A stretch of DNA of 64,000 bases from Phenylobacterium sp. LH3H17 (GCF_024298925.1 NZ_CP101283.1:3539001-3603000), one strand, 5' to 3'. Positions 23,273 to 34,337 are shown, numbered from the stretch's first letter. Notes: a model not told the origin generated them from the sequence alone. A program made the numbers and translations.

Positions 23273-23866
23273 ATGACTTCCGACCCGATTCGATGCGGCT
23301 GGCGCGGCATGGCCGGCGACCCGCTCTATGAGGCCTATCACGACACGGAATGGGGCGTGCCGGAATACGACTCCCGCGCGCTTTGGGAAAAGCTGGTGCT
23401 GGACGGGTTCCAGGCCGGGCTCGCCTGGATCACCATCCTGCGCAAGCGCGACGCCTTTCGCGCCGCCTTCGCCGACTTCGATCCTGAGAAGGTGGCCCGC
23501 TTCGGCGAGGCCGACCGCGCCCGGCTGATGGCCGACGCCGGCATCGTCCGCTCCAACGGCAAGATCGACGCGGCGATCGGCGGCGCGCGGATCTATCTCG
23601 ACATGCGCGACAAGGGCGAGGACTTCTCCCAGTTCCTTTGGAGCTTCACCAACGGCCGGGTGATCCAGAACAGGTGGGAACGCATCGACCAGGTTCCCGC
23701 CCAGACCCGGGTGGCCGAGGAGATGTCCAAGGCGCTGAAGGCCAAGGGCTACAAGTTCGTCGGCCCGGTGATCGTCTACGCCTTCATGCAGGCCACCGGC
23801 TTCGTCAACGACCACCTGACCTGCTGCCACCGGCACGCCCAGGTCCGCCGCATGAGCCCAGCCTGA
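23273..23866 (+). CDS. tag: DNA-3-methyladenine glycosylase I, 197 aa
   Basis: It removes 3-methyladenine from alkylated DNA. The protein opens with IRCGWRG and YHDTEWGVP, supplying Cys8 and His23 of the zinc site; [14 protein letters not shown] near the C-terminus supplies the other His and Cys. The core [20 protein letters not shown] is typical except that the base-recognising glutamate (LEG in E. coli) is Asp44 here, a conservative change. It is divergent from the dehalogenase gene, and its TGA shares one base with the rnhB start. Confidence 0.92.
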   Translation: MTSDPIRCGWRGMAGDPLYEAYHDTEWGVPEYDSRALWEKLVLDGFQAGLAWITILRKRDAFRAAFADFDPEKVARFGEADRARLMADAGIVRSNGKIDAAIGGARIYLDMRDKGEDFSQFLWSFTNGRVIQNRWERIDQVPAQTRVAEEMSKALKAKGYKFVGPVIVYAFMQATGFVNDHLTCCHRHAQVRRMSPA

Positions 23867-24482
23867 TGCCGGACATGCTGCTGGAAATGGCCTGTCCGGG
23901 CCCAGTCTGCGGCGTCGATGAGGCGGGCCGCGGGCCCTGGGCCGGGCCGGTCTCGGCCGGCGCGGTGATCCTCGATCCGGCGCGAGTGCCCGCCGGCCTG
24001 GACGATTCCAAGAAGCTCACCGCCAAGGCCCGCGAGGCCCTGGAGATCGAGATCAAGCAGCACGCCATCGCCTGGGGCGTCGGCTTCGCCTCGGTGGAGG
24101 AGATTGCGCAGCTCAATATCCTGCACGCCTCCGGCCTGGCCATGTGCCGCGCCATCGAGGCGCTCAGCGTGACCCCGGTCTACGCCCTGGTGGACGGCAA
24201 CTACCACTTCAAGCTGCCCTGCGAGGTGAAGACCGTGGTCAAGGGCGACGCCATCAGCTGCTCCATCGCCGCGGCTTCGATTCTCGCCAAGGTCGCCCGC
24301 GACCGGCTGATGGTGGAGATGGACAATCTATATCCAGGATATGGTTTTGCCGGCCACAAAGGGTATCACGCCCATGTCCATGTGGAGGCCCTGCGCACCC
24401 TGGGACCCTGCGAAATCCACCGGCGGGGTTGGGAACCGGTGCGGCTGGCGCTGATCGGGCGCGGCGAACTGGCTGTCGATTG

Positions 24483-24483
<1 letters not shown>
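23866..24483 (+). CDS. rnhB: Ribonuclease HII, 205 aa
   Basis: It cleaves RNA in RNA-DNA hybrids and at single ribonucleotides in [18 protein letters not shown] near residue 15 has the catalytic Asp18-Glu19 pair, [10 protein letters not shown] supplies the third acidic residue, and [17 protein letters not shown] the fourth. [18 protein letters not shown] is the usual C-terminal motif. The start ATG overlaps the tag stop by one base (TGATG), indicating coupled translation. It lies directly upstream of ccrM, with 97 bp of regulatory sequence between. Confidence 0.95.
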
Positions 24484-25663
<1,180 letters not shown>

Positions 25664-25701
25664 GAGCTTCTGTCTGCGCGGCCCTGGCGAAGATCATCGG
25701 C

Positions 25702-26748
25702 CTAGAGCAAGCTGTTCAGCCCCGCCCGCGCGGCCTTCAGGAACACGCTCGGCAGGGCGTCCAAGCCCGAACGCGGCGTCCAGATCAGGCCCTCGGCGTC
25801 GCCCTCGGCCCGCATGAGGCGCAGGGTCAGGGTGAAGTGGGTGAAGCCGTGCTCGACCTCGCCGACAGGCCGCCAATCGGCGCCGACCGGAGCGGCGTGC
25901 CGGGCCTCCTCGTCGCTCCAGCCCACGCCGCGCCAGTCGCTGGTCGGCAGGGCCAGCATCCCGCCCAGCAGCCCCTTGGGCGGACGGCGGACCAGGGCCA
26001 CCTCGTTCCCGCGGGTCAGGATATAGGCCACCCCATGCCGGTGCGGCCGCACGGCCTTGGCGGTCCGCCGCGGATAGGTCTCCGGCGCGCCGCCGGCCAG
26101 GCCCGCGCAGAAGGCCGCCACCGGGCAGCGATCGCAGAGCGGGCCTTTCGGACGGCAGACCGTGGCGCCGAGGTCCATCAGGGCCTGTGCCCAGTCGCCG
26201 GGCCGCTCGTCGCGGACCAGGGCCTCGGCGAGCCGCTTCAGTTCCGGCTTGGCGTCGGGCAGCGGCGTCTCGACGGCGAACAGCCGCGCCATGACCCGCT
26301 CCACATTGCCGTCCACCACATTGGTCGGCCGGTCGAAGGCGATCGCCGCCACCGCCGCGGCCGTATAGGGCCCGAGCCCCGGCAGGGCCCGCAGCCCCTC
26401 CTCCGTGTCCGGGAACACTCCGCCATGGTCGCGCGCCACCGCCCGGGCGCAGGCCAGCAGGTTGCGGGCGCGGGCGTAGTAGCCGAGCCCCGCCCAGGCG
26501 GCCATCACCTCCCCGTCCTCCTCGGCGGCGAGGTCGGACACGGTCGGCCAGCGGGCGGTGAACTTCAGGAAGTAGGGCGTGGCGTGCGGCACGGTGGTCT
26601 GCTGCAGCATCACCTCCGACAGCCAGACCCGGTAGGGATCGGCCCGCACGCCGCCGCGCCCGTCCGAGGGGCCCACGCGCCAGGCCAGGTCGCGGGCGCC
26701 CACGTCGTACCAGGCGAGCAGGGCTGAACGGAGGGCCTCGGGGGTCAC
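25702..26748 (-). CDS. mutY: A/G-specific adenine glycosylase MutY, 348 aa
   Basis: It removes adenine mispaired with 8-oxoguanine. The N-terminal helix-hairpin-helix glycosylase domain has WLSEVMLQQTTVPHATPYF, LPGLGPYTAAAVAAIAF and VVDGNVERVMAR, which contains the catalytic aspartate. The [4Fe-4S] ligands are in CRPKGPLCDRCPVAAFC, the normal C-x6-C-x2-C-x5-C spacing. A C-terminal NUDIX-like domain for 8-oxoG recognition follows (YILTRGNEVALVRRPPKGLLGG, then HGFTHFTLTL). It is convergent with ccrM and divergent from dciA. Confidence 0.95.
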   Translation of the reverse strand: MTPEALRSALLAWYDVGARDLAWRVGPSDGRGGVRADPYRVWLSEVMLQQTTVPHATPYFLKFTARWPTVSDLAAEEDGEVMAAWAGLGYYARARNLLACARAVARDHGGVFPDTEEGLRALPGLGPYTAAAVAAIAFDRPTNVVDGNVERVMARLFAVETPLPDAKPELKRLAEALVRDERPGDWAQALMDLGATVCRPKGPLCDRCPVAAFCAGLAGGAPETYPRRTAKAVRPHRHGVAYILTRGNEVALVRRPPKGLLGGMLALPTSDWRGVGWSDEEARHAAPVGADWRPVGEVEHGFTHFTLTLRLMRAEGDAEGLIWTPRSGLDALPSVFLKAARAGLNSLL

Positions 26749-26805
26749 GGCTCTTCGCTACCCGATCCTCGCCTCCCGGGGGAGCCTTGATGTAGGATCG
26801 GGCCG

Positions 26806-27348
26806 ATGGCCCGTGAACTCCCCACCGCCGCCGAGGCCGCCGCGATCCTGGCGCGCAAGCACACGCGGCCGCAGCGCCGTCCGCCGCCGGTGGCCGGCCG
26901 CAGCCTGAACCGGCTGCTGAAGACCCTGGACGCCAAGTACGGCCAGGGACCCAGCGCCCTGCAGGCCCGCTGGCGCGAGATCGTCGGGGTCGAGATCGCC
27001 CGGCGCACCGAGCCGGTGAAGCTGACCAAGCCGCGCACCGGCGGTCCCGCCGCCCTGGAGATCCGGGTGGCCGGCGCCTCGGCGGCGCTGATCCAGCATC
27101 AGGCGCCCGAGATCGTGGCGCGGGTGAACCTGTTCCTGGGCGAGGCGGCGGTGAACAAGCTGCGGATCGTCCAGGGTCCGCTGCGGGCGAGCGCCGAGAC
27201 CGGCAAGCCTGTCCGCCGCCGTTCGGCCCCGCTGGACGCCGCCGAGGAGGCCGAGCTGGCCGCCAGCCTGGCCGCCGCGCCCGACGGCCCTCTGAAAGCC
27301 GCATTGCTCAGCTTGGGTCGCGGCGTGCTGCGGCGTCGCACCGGTTGA
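26806..27348 (+). CDS. dciA: DUF721 (DciA-like) protein, 180 aa
   Basis: The DUF721 domain is visible at residues 30-120: LNRLLKTLDAKYGQGPSALQARWREIVG, LEIRVAGASAALIQHQAPEIVARVN and VNKLRIVQG. The C-terminal tail is Ala/Arg-rich and probably disordered. DciA proteins assist loading of the replicative helicase DnaB in bacteria lacking DnaC; the Caulobacter member has been studied in that role. Being divergent from mutY and adjacent to ccrM and smc places it in a DNA-maintenance neighbourhood. Confidence 0.82.
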   Translation: MARELPTAAEAAAILARKHTRPQRRPPPVAGRSLNRLLKTLDAKYGQGPSALQARWREIVGVEIARRTEPVKLTKPRTGGPAALEIRVAGASAALIQHQAPEIVARVNLFLGEAAVNKLRIVQGPLRASAETGKPVRRRSAPLDAAEEAELAASLAAAPDGPLKAALLSLGRGVLRRRTG

Positions 27349-27421
27349 CTTTGGACTCTTCCAAACGTTCCTGCCGGCGGGAATCGCGCTTTACTCACCC
27401 ATTCGGAATTCTGAGGGTCTC

Positions 27422-28033
27422 ATGCTGAACTTCAACCGTCGTCTGCTCGTCGTCGCCGCGCTGGGAGCGCTGGCCCTGGCCGGCTGCTCCAAGCCCGCCG
27501 GGACCGCGGCCGGCGACGACATGACCATGGGCGACCCCAAGGCCCCGGTGAAGCTTGTCGAGTACGCCTCGCTGACCTGCAGCCACTGCGCCACCTTCAA
27601 CGCCGAGGTCTTCCCGGAATTCAAGAAGAAGTACATCGACACCGGCAAGGTCCACTACACCCTCAAGGAGTTCCTGACCCCGCCCGCCGAGGTGGCCGCC
27701 GCCGGCTTCCTGATGGCCCGCTGCGCCGGCAAGGATAAGTATTTCAGCGTGGTCGACGCCGTGTTCCACGCCCAGCAGGAGATGTTCACCACCGGCGACA
27801 TGCGCGGCAGCCTGCTCCGCGTGGCCCAGTCGGCCGGCATGAACGAGCAGCAGTTCAACGCCTGCGTTTCGGACGAGGCGGCCCTGAAGGCCCTGGACGA
27901 CCGGGTCACCAAGTCCGCGCGGGAACAGAAGATCAGCGCCACCCCCACCTTCGTCGTCAACGGCAAGGTGGTGAAGGAAGGCGAGATGAGCATGGCCGAG
28001 CTGGACGCCGCGATCGCGGCGGCGTCGAAGTAG
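27422..28033 (+). CDS. DsbA-like thioredoxin-fold lipoprotein, 203 aa
   Basis: The signal peptide ends in a lipobox (LALAGC, Cys21), so the protein is probably anchored to the outer or inner membrane facing the periplasm. The thioredoxin fold follows: VKLVEYASLTCSHCATFNAE with a CSHC active site near residue 53, a DsbA helical insertion, and the cis-proline motif SATPTFVVNGK. It would form or isomerise disulfides in exported proteins. A close paralogue follows after 8 bp. Confidence 0.9.
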   Translation: MLNFNRRLLVVAALGALALAGCSKPAGTAAGDDMTMGDPKAPVKLVEYASLTCSHCATFNAEVFPEFKKKYIDTGKVHYTLKEFLTPPAEVAAAGFLMARCAGKDKYFSVVDAVFHAQQEMFTTGDMRGSLLRVAQSAGMNEQQFNACVSDEAALKALDDRVTKSAREQKISATPTFVVNGKVVKEGEMSMAELDAAIAAASK

Positions 28034-28041
28034 GAACCCGG

Positions 28042-28662
28042 ATGAACGCGCCGTCCCGCCGCACCCTGATCGCCGCCGCCCTGGTTGCGATGGCGTTCGC
28101 GGCGGGTCCGGCCGCCGGCGCGCCCCTGGTCGGCGACATGAGCCTTGGCGATCCCAGGGCCCCGGTGAAGATGGTCGAGTACGCCTCGTTGAGCTGCGTC
28201 CACTGCGCGGCGTTCAACAACGAGATCTTCCCGCACTTCAAGAAGACGTACATCGACACCGGCAAGGTCCACTACACCCTGCGAGAGGTGCTGACCGAGC
28301 CCGCGAACATAGCCGCCGCGGGCTTCATGACCGCCCGCTGCGCCGGGGCGGAGAACTATTTCAAGGTGGTCGACGCGGCCTTCCGCGGCTTCCCGGAGAT
28401 GATGCGCACCCAGAACGCGCGGGCCAATCTCGTGGCCGCGGCCAAGGCCGGCGGCCTGACAGAAGCCCAGTTCGTCGCCTGCGTCGGCGACCAGGCGGGG
28501 TTGGAAGCCATGCAGACCCGGGCGAGCGAGAACGCCGAGAAGGGCGCGATCAGGAGCACCCCCACCTTCTTCTTCAACGGCAAGAAGGTCGCCGAGGCCG
28601 CCATGAGCCTCCCCGAACTGGACGCCGCTGTGGCCTCCGCCGCCAAGACAGCCGCGAAATAG
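28042..28662 (+). CDS. DsbA-like periplasmic thioredoxin-fold protein, 206 aa
   Basis: A tandem paralogue of the preceding gene with clear similarity along its whole length. It has a cleavable signal (AFAAGPAAGA) without a lipobox Cys, so it is likely soluble in the periplasm. The active site is CVHC in EYASLSCVHCAAFNNE; the cis-proline motif is RSTPTFFFNGKK. One member is lipid-anchored and one probably free, which suggests divided roles. It reads in the same frame as smc, whose start lies only 9 bp after its TAG. Confidence 0.9.
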   Translation: MNAPSRRTLIAAALVAMAFAAGPAAGAPLVGDMSLGDPRAPVKMVEYASLSCVHCAAFNNEIFPHFKKTYIDTGKVHYTLREVLTEPANIAAAGFMTARCAGAENYFKVVDAAFRGFPEMMRTQNARANLVAAAKAGGLTEAQFVACVGDQAGLEAMQTRASENAEKGAIRSTPTFFFNGKKVAEAAMSLPELDAAVASAAKTAAK

Positions 28663-28671
28663 GAGGCGGAC

Positions 28672-31600
28672 CTGCACTTCCAGCGCCTCCGTCTCTCCGG
28701 GTTCAAGTCCTTCGTCGAGCCGACGGAGTTCCGGATCGAGCCTGGGGTCACGGGGATCGTCGGGCCGAACGGCTGCGGCAAGTCCAACCTGCTGGAAGCC
28801 CTGCGCTGGGTGATGGGCGCCAATTCCGCCAAGGCCATGCGGGCCGGCGGGATGGACGACGTGATCTTCGCCGGCTCCGGCGACCGCGCCTCGCGCAACC
28901 ACGCCGAGGTCACGCTGACCATCGACAACGCCGACCGCAAGGCGCCGGCGGCCTTCAACGACGTCCCGGTGCTGGAGGTGGTCCGCCGCATCGATCGCGG
29001 TGCGGGCTCGACCTACAGGATCAACGGCAGGGAGGTTCGCGCCCGCGACGTGCAGCTGCTGTTCGCCGACGCGTCCACCGGCTCCAACTCCCCGGCCCTG
29101 GTGCGCCAGGGGCAGATCTCGGAGCTCATCGCCGCCAAGCCTCAGAACCGCCGGCTGATCCTGGAAGAGGCCGCCGGGGTCTCGGGCCTGCATTCCCGCC
29201 GCCATGAGGCCGAGCTGCGATTGCGGGCGGCCGAGACCAACCTCTCGCGGCTTGACGATGTGGCGGGCGAGCTGGAGAGCGCGCTCAACCGGCTGAGGCG
29301 CGAGGCCCGCCAGGCGGAGCGCTACAAGAAGCTCTCGGCCGAGATCCGCTCCCTGCAGGGCGCGGTGCTGTTTTCCCGCTGGGCCGAGGCCAAGGGCGCG
29401 GCCGAGCGGCTGGCGACCGAGGCCGCCGACGCCGCCCGCGCCGTGGAGGAGACCGCCCGGCAGGCGGCGAGCGCCACCACCCTGGCGGCCCAGGCCGAGG
29501 AGGCCATCGCCCCGCTGCGAGAGACCGAGACCGTGGCGGCCGCCATCCTGCACCGCCTGGCCATCGACAAGGACCGCCTGGACCGCGAGGGCGAGGCCAT
29601 CGCCGCCGAGGTGGAACGACTGGTCGGCGAGGTCGGCCGCATCGACGCCGACCGCGCCCGCGAGACCCAGATCGTCGAGGACGCCGACGTCGCCCTGAAG
29701 CGCATGGCCGACGACCTGCAGGCGCTCGAAGCTGCCATCGCCGCGGCCCCGGACCGCTCGACCGAGCTGGAAGCCGCCGCCCGGGCCTCCGACGCCGCCC
29801 GCGTCGCCGCCGACGAGGCGGTGGAGGAGCTGGCCACCCAGGCCGCCGCCGACGAGGCCCGCCGCCGGGCCGGCGCCGCCCGGGTCGATGAGGCCACCAA
29901 CCGCGTGTCGCGCACCCGCCGCGCCCTGGACCAGGCCAGGACCGAGCGCGAACAGCTCGGCCCGGCGGTCAATCCCCAGACCGCCCAGGCGCGCGCCGAG
30001 CTGGAGCGCGCCGAGGCGACGCTGACCACGGTCCGCGCCGCCCTGGAGGCGGCCGAGGAGGAGCGCAGCAAGGCCGCCGCCGCCGAGAACGAGCTTCGTG
30101 AGGCCGCCCGCAAGCAAGACGATCAGCTCGGCCGCCTGACCGCCGAGGCCCGCGCCCTGGCCCAGATCGTGGCCCAGCAGCGGCGCGGCGGATTCACGCC
30201 GGCCCTGGACGAGGTCGCCCCCGATCGCGGCTATGAGAGGGCGCTGGCCGCCGCGCTGGGCGACGATCTGGACGCGGCGCTGGATCCCAAGGCGCCGGCC
30301 TTCTGGGGTGGACGCGAGGCCACCGCTCCGGCCTGGCCGAGCGGCGCCCAGCCCCTGGCCCCGCTGGTCAAGGCCCCGGGCGCGCTCGCCGCCCGCCTGG
30401 CCTTCACCGCCCTGGTCCCCCGCGAGGACGGCGACCGGCTGCAGGGCCAGCTCGCCCCCGGCTGCCGTCTGGTCTCCCGCGAGGGCGACCTCTGGCGCTG
30501 GGACGGGTTCACCGCCCGCGCCGACGCCCCCAAGCCCGCCGCCGTGCGGATGGAACAGAAGACCCGGCTGACCGAGGTCGAGGCCGAGATCGAGCTCATC
30601 TCGCCCAAGGCCAAGCTCGCCAAGGACGCCCTGGCCGCCGCCACCGCCCGGGTCCGCGCCGCCGAGGAAACCCTGCGCGCCGCCCGCCGCGAGCCGCCGG
30701 CCGCCGAACAGAAGGTCTCCGCCGCCCGCGCCACCGTCGAGAAGCTGGACCGCGAGGCCGCCCGCCGCGAGGCCCACGCCCAGTCCCTCGACGACGTGAT
30801 CGGCCGCTTCGAGGCCGAGCTCGCCGACGCCGAATCCATCCTGCGGGTCGCGGTGAGCGAATCGGCTGAGGACACCGCCGTGGGCGACCTGCCGGCCCGG
30901 CTGGCCCAGGCCCGCGCCGCCGCCGGACCCGCGCGCGAGGCCGCGTCCGCCGCCCGCTCGGCGCTTGAGATCGAGGTCCGCGAGCGCGACGGACGCGCCC
31001 GTCGGCTGGAGCATCTGCGCCGCGACGCCGACGACTGGACCCGCCGCGGCCAGGCCGCCGCCAGGCGCCTGGAGCACCTGGTCGAGGCCCGCGCCGGCGC
31101 GCAGGGCAAGCTGGACAAGGCGCACGAGGCGCCGGCCACGCACCAGGCGCGTCTGCAGACCCTGTTGGACGAGCTGTCCCAGGCCGAGGCCCGCCGCAGC
31201 CAGTCGTCCGACGCCCTGGCCCATGCCGAGGGCGCGCGGGCCGAGGCCGACCGCGCGGTGCGGGCCGCCGACGCGGCCTCGTCCCAGGCCCGCGAACTGC
31301 GCGCCTCCCTCGACGCGCGCCTCGAGGGCGCCGGCGAGCGGCTGGCGGAGGTCACCGGCCAGATCCGCGAGACCGCCCGCATCGAGCCCGAGCAGCTCGG
31401 CCGCAAGCTCGCCGACGACGCGGTGGCCATCCCCGCCGAGCCAGGCGGCATGGAGGCCCACCTCTACAATCTGGAGCGCCAGCGCGACGCGATCGGCCCG
31501 GTGAACCTGCGCGCCGAGGAGGAGGCCGTCGAGCACGCCGCCCGCCTGGAGACCATGCAGACCGAACGCGCCGACCTGACCGGCGCCATCGCCCGCCTGC

Positions 31601-32115
31601 GCCAGGGCATCGACGAACTGAACGGCGAGGGCCGCGAGCGCCTGCTGGCCGCCTTCGAGGTGATCAACGAGCACTTCAAGACGCTCTTCCAGGCCCTGTT
31701 CGAGGGCGGCCAGGCCGAGCTGCGCCTGGTCGAGTCCGAGGATCCGCTGGAGGCCGGGCTGGAAATCTACGCCTGCCCGCCCGGCAAGCGCATGGCCACC
31801 ATGAGCCTGATGAGCGGCGGCGAGCAGGCGCTCACAGCCGCGGCGCTGATCTTCGCGGTGTTCCTGGCCCAGCCGTCTCCGATCTGCGTGCTGGACGAAG
31901 TGGATGCTCCGCTGGACGACGCCAATGTCGACCGGTTCTGCAATCTGCTCGACGAAATGCGCCGCCGGACCCAGACCCGCTTCATCGCCATCACCCATAA
32001 TCCGGTGACCATGGCGCGCATGGACCGGCTGTTCGGGGTCACCATGGCCGAGCGTGGGGTTTCGCAATTGGTCTCGGTCGACCTGCGCCAGGCCGAGGCC
32101 ATGGCGGCGCAATAG
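28672..32115 (+). CDS. smc: Chromosome segregation protein SMC, 1147 aa, CTG start
   Basis: A condensin-type ATPase. The N-terminal [18 protein letters not shown] carries Walker [10 protein letters not shown] at residues 31-39. A long Ala/Glu/Arg-rich coiled coil follows, then a hinge near residues 490-610, a second coiled coil, the ABC signature [10 protein letters not shown] near 1045 and Walker [14 protein letters not shown] near 1072. There is no ATG, GTG or TTG between the upstream in-frame TAG (28660) and a GTG at 28810, which lies past Walker A. The codon at the expected start is CTG (28672), 5 nt after AGGAGG-like sequence, so I call CTG. Confidence 0.93.
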   Translation: MHFQRLRLSGFKSFVEPTEFRIEPGVTGIVGPNGCGKSNLLEALRWVMGANSAKAMRAGGMDDVIFAGSGDRASRNHAEVTLTIDNADRKAPAAFNDVPVLEVVRRIDRGAGSTYRINGREVRARDVQLLFADASTGSNSPALVRQGQISELIAAKPQNRRLILEEAAGVSGLHSRRHEAELRLRAAETNLSRLDDVAGELESALNRLRREARQAERYKKLSAEIRSLQGAVLFSRWAEAKGAAERLATEAADAARAVEETARQAASATTLAAQAEEAIAPLRETETVAAAILHRLAIDKDRLDREGEAIAAEVERLVGEVGRIDADRARETQIVEDADVALKRMADDLQALEAAIAAAPDRSTELEAAARASDAARVAADEAVEELATQAAADEARRRAGAARVDEATNRVSRTRRALDQARTEREQLGPAVNPQTAQARAELERAEATLTTVRAALEAAEEERSKAAAAENELREAARKQDDQLGRLTAEARALAQIVAQQRRGGFTPALDEVAPDRGYERALAAALGDDLDAALDPKAPAFWGGREATAPAWPSGAQPLAPLVKAPGALAARLAFTALVPREDGDRLQGQLAPGCRLVSREGDLWRWDGFTARADAPKPAAVRMEQKTRLTEVEAEIELISPKAKLAKDALAAATARVRAAEETLRAARREPPAAEQKVSAARATVEKLDREAARREAHAQSLDDVIGRFEAELADAESILRVAVSESAEDTAVGDLPARLAQARAAAGPAREAASAARSALEIEVRERDGRARRLEHLRRDADDWTRRGQAAARRLEHLVEARAGAQGKLDKAHEAPATHQARLQTLLDELSQAEARRSQSSDALAHAEGARAEADRAVRAADAASSQARELRASLDARLEGAGERLAEVTGQIRETARIEPEQLGRKLADDAVAIPAEPGGMEAHLYNLERQRDAIGPVNLRAEEEAVEHAARLETMQTERADLTGAIARLRQGIDELNGEGRERLLAAFEVINEHFKTLFQALFEGGQAELRLVESEDPLEAGLEIYACPPGKRMATMSLMSGGEQALTAAALIFAVFLAQPSPICVLDEVDAPLDDANVDRFCNLLDEMRRRTQTRFIAITHNPVTMARMDRLFGVTMAERGVSQLVSVDLRQAEAMAAQ

Positions 32116-32192
32116 CGCACCTGGGCGCATCCGCCACTTATCACCCCGAAAACGCCATATAAATCAGGCAGTTAATAACTGCCCTCGCAACC

Positions 32193-32219
32193 TTGACGCA
32201 CTGCAACCGCGTCTATAGG
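32193..32219 (+). promoter_or_regulatory. Candidate promoter of the atp operon
   Basis: TTGACG (32193-32198) and TATAGG (32214-32219) are separated by 15 bp, two short of ideal, about 64 bp before the atpI start. Just upstream, GGCAGTT / AACTGCC (7 bp, loop AAT) may form a hairpin but has no T-tract. Confidence 0.35.
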
Positions 32220-32282
32220 TTCCGCGCGACCTAAAGCCCCCGCCGTGGCGGCAGACGTCGCGGTCGAAAGGCCCTTCGACGT

Positions 32283-32630
32283 ATGCCCAGGACGGACGAG
32301 ACGAAATCCGAGACCCACAGTCTCGAATCGCGCCTCGAAGCGGCCGAGTCGGCGCAGGCCCGCAAGGCCAGCGGCGAAACGCACCGGGCGATGGCGCAGG
32401 GTTACCGCTTCATCGGTGAAGTGGTGGGTGGGGTGCTCATGGGAGTCGGCCTCGGCTGGCTCATCGATCGCTACGCCGGCACGGCCCCATTCGGGCTGGT
32501 CGGCGGTTTGCTGATCGGTTCGGGGCTTTCCATTTTCGTGGCGGTGCGAACCGCGACGCGGAATACCAAGGACGCGATGGCGAAGGCCGGGCCGCTGCCC
32601 GCCGTCGCCGACGACGAAGACGAGGATTGA
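32283..32630 (+). CDS. atpI: ATP synthase accessory protein AtpI, 115 aa
   Basis: A small membrane protein with two transmembrane helices (residues 44-61, GEVVGGVLMGVGLGWLI, and 68-88, FGLVGGLLIGSGLSIFVAV), a charged N-terminus and an acidic tail. This is the AtpI/AtpZ-type layout; it aids c-ring assembly or ion supply to the F0 sector. It is the first gene of the F0 operon and its stop overlaps a possible TTG start of atpB. Confidence 0.9.
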   Translation: MPRTDETKSETHSLESRLEAAESAQARKASGETHRAMAQGYRFIGEVVGGVLMGVGLGWLIDRYAGTAPFGLVGGLLIGSGLSIFVAVRTATRNTKDAMAKAGPLPAVADDEDED

Positions 32631-32641
32631 GGACCGTACTG

Positions 32642-33466
32642 GTGGAACAGCCTGCCATTGAACCGATGCACCAGTTCCTGGTCCAGAAGCTCGTCCAGGG
32701 ACCGGTGTTCAACATCGGCGGCCTGACCTTCGACATGTCGATCACCAATTCGGTGGCCAGCATGATCGCCGGCGCGATCATCCTCATGGCCTTCTTCGCC
32801 ATGACGGCGCGCGGCCAGCTGGTGCCGAACCGTGGCCAGGCCCTGGCCGAGGCGCTCTACAACATCGTCGACCGCGTGCTGGTCACGCCGATCATCGGCC
32901 CCGGCGGCCGGCCCTACATCCCCTACCTCTTCACCCTCTTCACGGTCATCCTGGTCCTGAACCTGATGGGCGTGCTGCTGGCGATCGGCAATCTGGGCGG
33001 CCTGACGCTCACCTTCACGGTCACCTCGCAACTGGCGGTCACCGCGACCCTGGCCGTCCTGACCTTCTTCAGCGTCTTCTTCCTGGGCTTCATCAAGCAC
33101 GGCCCCAAGTTCCTGGGCCTGTTCTTCCCCTCGGGCATGGGCGTCATCGGCGCCATCCTGATGGCCCCCATCGAGATGATCTCCTACTTCGTGCGCCCGG
33201 TGACCCTGGCCATGCGACTGTTCGGCAACATGCTGGGCGGCCACGTCGTGATGAGCCTGTTCGGCTCCTTCGTGGTGGCGCTGGGCCTGGTCGCCCTGTC
33301 GGGCGGGGTCGCCGCCCTGGCCATCGTCCCCAGCGTCCTGTCGTTCGCCATGATCGTCGGCCTGACCGGCCTCGAGCTGGTGGTCGCCGTTCTCCAGGCC
33401 TTCGTGTTCACCGCGCTGGCCACCGTCTATCTCAACGAGGTCGTGAACTTCGGTCACGGCCACTAA
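32642..33466 (+). CDS. atpB: F0F1 ATP synthase subunit a, 274 aa
   Basis: The proton-channel subunit. Several hydrophobic helices are present, with the essential arginine in MRLFGNMLGGHVV and VVAVLQAFVFTALATVYLNE near the C-terminus, both hallmark motifs. I choose the GTG at 32642 with TGAGGA upstream; a TTG at 32627 would overlap the atpI stop and add five residues. It lies second in the F0 operon. It acts with the c-ring in the inner membrane. Confidence 0.94.
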   Translation: MEQPAIEPMHQFLVQKLVQGPVFNIGGLTFDMSITNSVASMIAGAIILMAFFAMTARGQLVPNRGQALAEALYNIVDRVLVTPIIGPGGRPYIPYLFTLFTVILVLNLMGVLLAIGNLGGLTLTFTVTSQLAVTATLAVLTFFSVFFLGFIKHGPKFLGLFFPSGMGVIGAILMAPIEMISYFVRPVTLAMRLFGNMLGGHVVMSLFGSFVVALGLVALSGGVAALAIVPSVLSFAMIVGLTGLELVVAVLQAFVFTALATVYLNEVVNFGHGH

Positions 33467-33496
33467 CCCAAGCTACTTCTCAAGAGGACTATTCAA

Positions 33497-33721
33497 ATGG
33501 AAGCTGAAGCCGCGAAGCTTATCGGCGCTGGCCTCGCCACCTCGGGCATGATCGGGGCCGGTATCGGCCTGGGCACCCTGTTCGGCAACTACCTGCAAGC
33601 CGCGATCCGTAACCCGGCCGCCGCCGCCAGCCAGCAGACCATGCTGTTCCTGGGCATGGCCCTGACCGAAACCATGGGCCTGTTCGCCTTCGTGGTCTCG
33701 CTGATCATCCTGTTCGCCTAA
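33497..33721 (+). CDS. atpE: F0F1 ATP synthase subunit c, 74 aa
   Basis: A two-helix hairpin proteolipid. Helix 1 is glycine-rich (GLATSGMIGAGIGLGTLFGNY), then the polar loop AAIRNPAAA, then helix 2 with the proton-binding glutamate in MALTETMGLFAFV. No Na+-binding set of Gln/Ser/Thr residues is evident, so it is probably proton-driven. AGAGGA lies before the ATG. Confidence 0.96.
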   Translation: MEAEAAKLIGAGLATSGMIGAGIGLGTLFGNYLQAAIRNPAAAASQQTMLFLGMALTETMGLFAFVVSLIILFA

Positions 33722-33740
33722 GCCTGCGACCGAGCGCCCC

Positions 33741-34334
33741 ATGGCGATGCAATCTCACGAAGACGCTGCCGCGACGGGCCACGAGCCCGCCGCGCCCGGC
33801 CAAGAGGCCGGGGCCGCGGGCGCTCACGAAGGTGCGGCCGGCGGACACGAGTCCAGCGGCCTGCCGCAGTTCGACTTCTCCCAGTGGCCCGGGCAGATCG
33901 CCTGGTTCCTGATCATGTTCTTCGTCGTGATGGCGTTCATGCGCTTCTTCGCGACGCCGAAGCTGGGCGGAACCATCGAGGCGCGGGACGGCAAGATCGC
34001 CGGCGACATCGCCGACGCTCGCCGCATGAAGGACGAGGCCGACACCCAGGCCCAGACCGCCGCGGCCGAATCCACCCAGGCCCACGCCAGGGCGCGGAAG
34101 GTTGCGGGCGACGCCCGGGCCAAGGGCCAGGCCGAGATCGCTGCTCGGCTCGCCGAGGAAGAAGCCAAGCTGGCGGTCATCGCCTCCGAGGCCGAGGCGC
34201 GTATCGCCAAGGCCCGTGACGCGGCGATGGCCAATGTCGCCAGCATCGGTCGGGACACCGCTCAGGCGATCGTGGCGAAGCTCACCGGCAAGTCCGCCAC
34301 TCCGGCCGAACTGGCCGCCGTGGCGAAGGGATAG
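33741..34334 (+). CDS. atpF': F0F1 ATP synthase subunit b', 197 aa
   Basis: The peripheral-stalk subunit typical of alphaproteobacteria and phototrophs. An unusual 45-residue His/Ala/Gly/Glu-rich N-terminus (repeated GHE, AGAAG) precedes one transmembrane helix (WPGQIAWFLIMFFVVMAFM) and a long Ala/Glu/Arg coiled coil ending in IVAKLTGKSA. It pairs with subunit b encoded 3 bp downstream. Confidence 0.92.
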   Translation: MAMQSHEDAAATGHEPAAPGQEAGAAGAHEGAAGGHESSGLPQFDFSQWPGQIAWFLIMFFVVMAFMRFFATPKLGGTIEARDGKIAGDIADARRMKDEADTQAQTAAAESTQAHARARKVAGDARAKGQAEIAARLAEEEAKLAVIASEAEARIAKARDAAMANVASIGRDTAQAIVAKLTGKSATPAELAAVAKG

Positions 34335-34337
34335 ACG

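Noticed and set aside
27655..32130. A 1491-codon open frame on the minus strand opposite smc and dsbA
   Set aside because: It is the antisense shadow of smc in high-GC DNA. Its product is Gly/Leu/Ala/Arg-rich low complexity with no domain, while the plus strand encodes clear SMC and DsbA motifs.
33741..33880. His/Ala/Gly-rich N-terminus of subunit b' taken as a wrong start
   Set aside because: The start fits the operon spacing and the low-complexity extension is in frame with a normal b' protein; no better in-frame start lies closer to the membrane helix.
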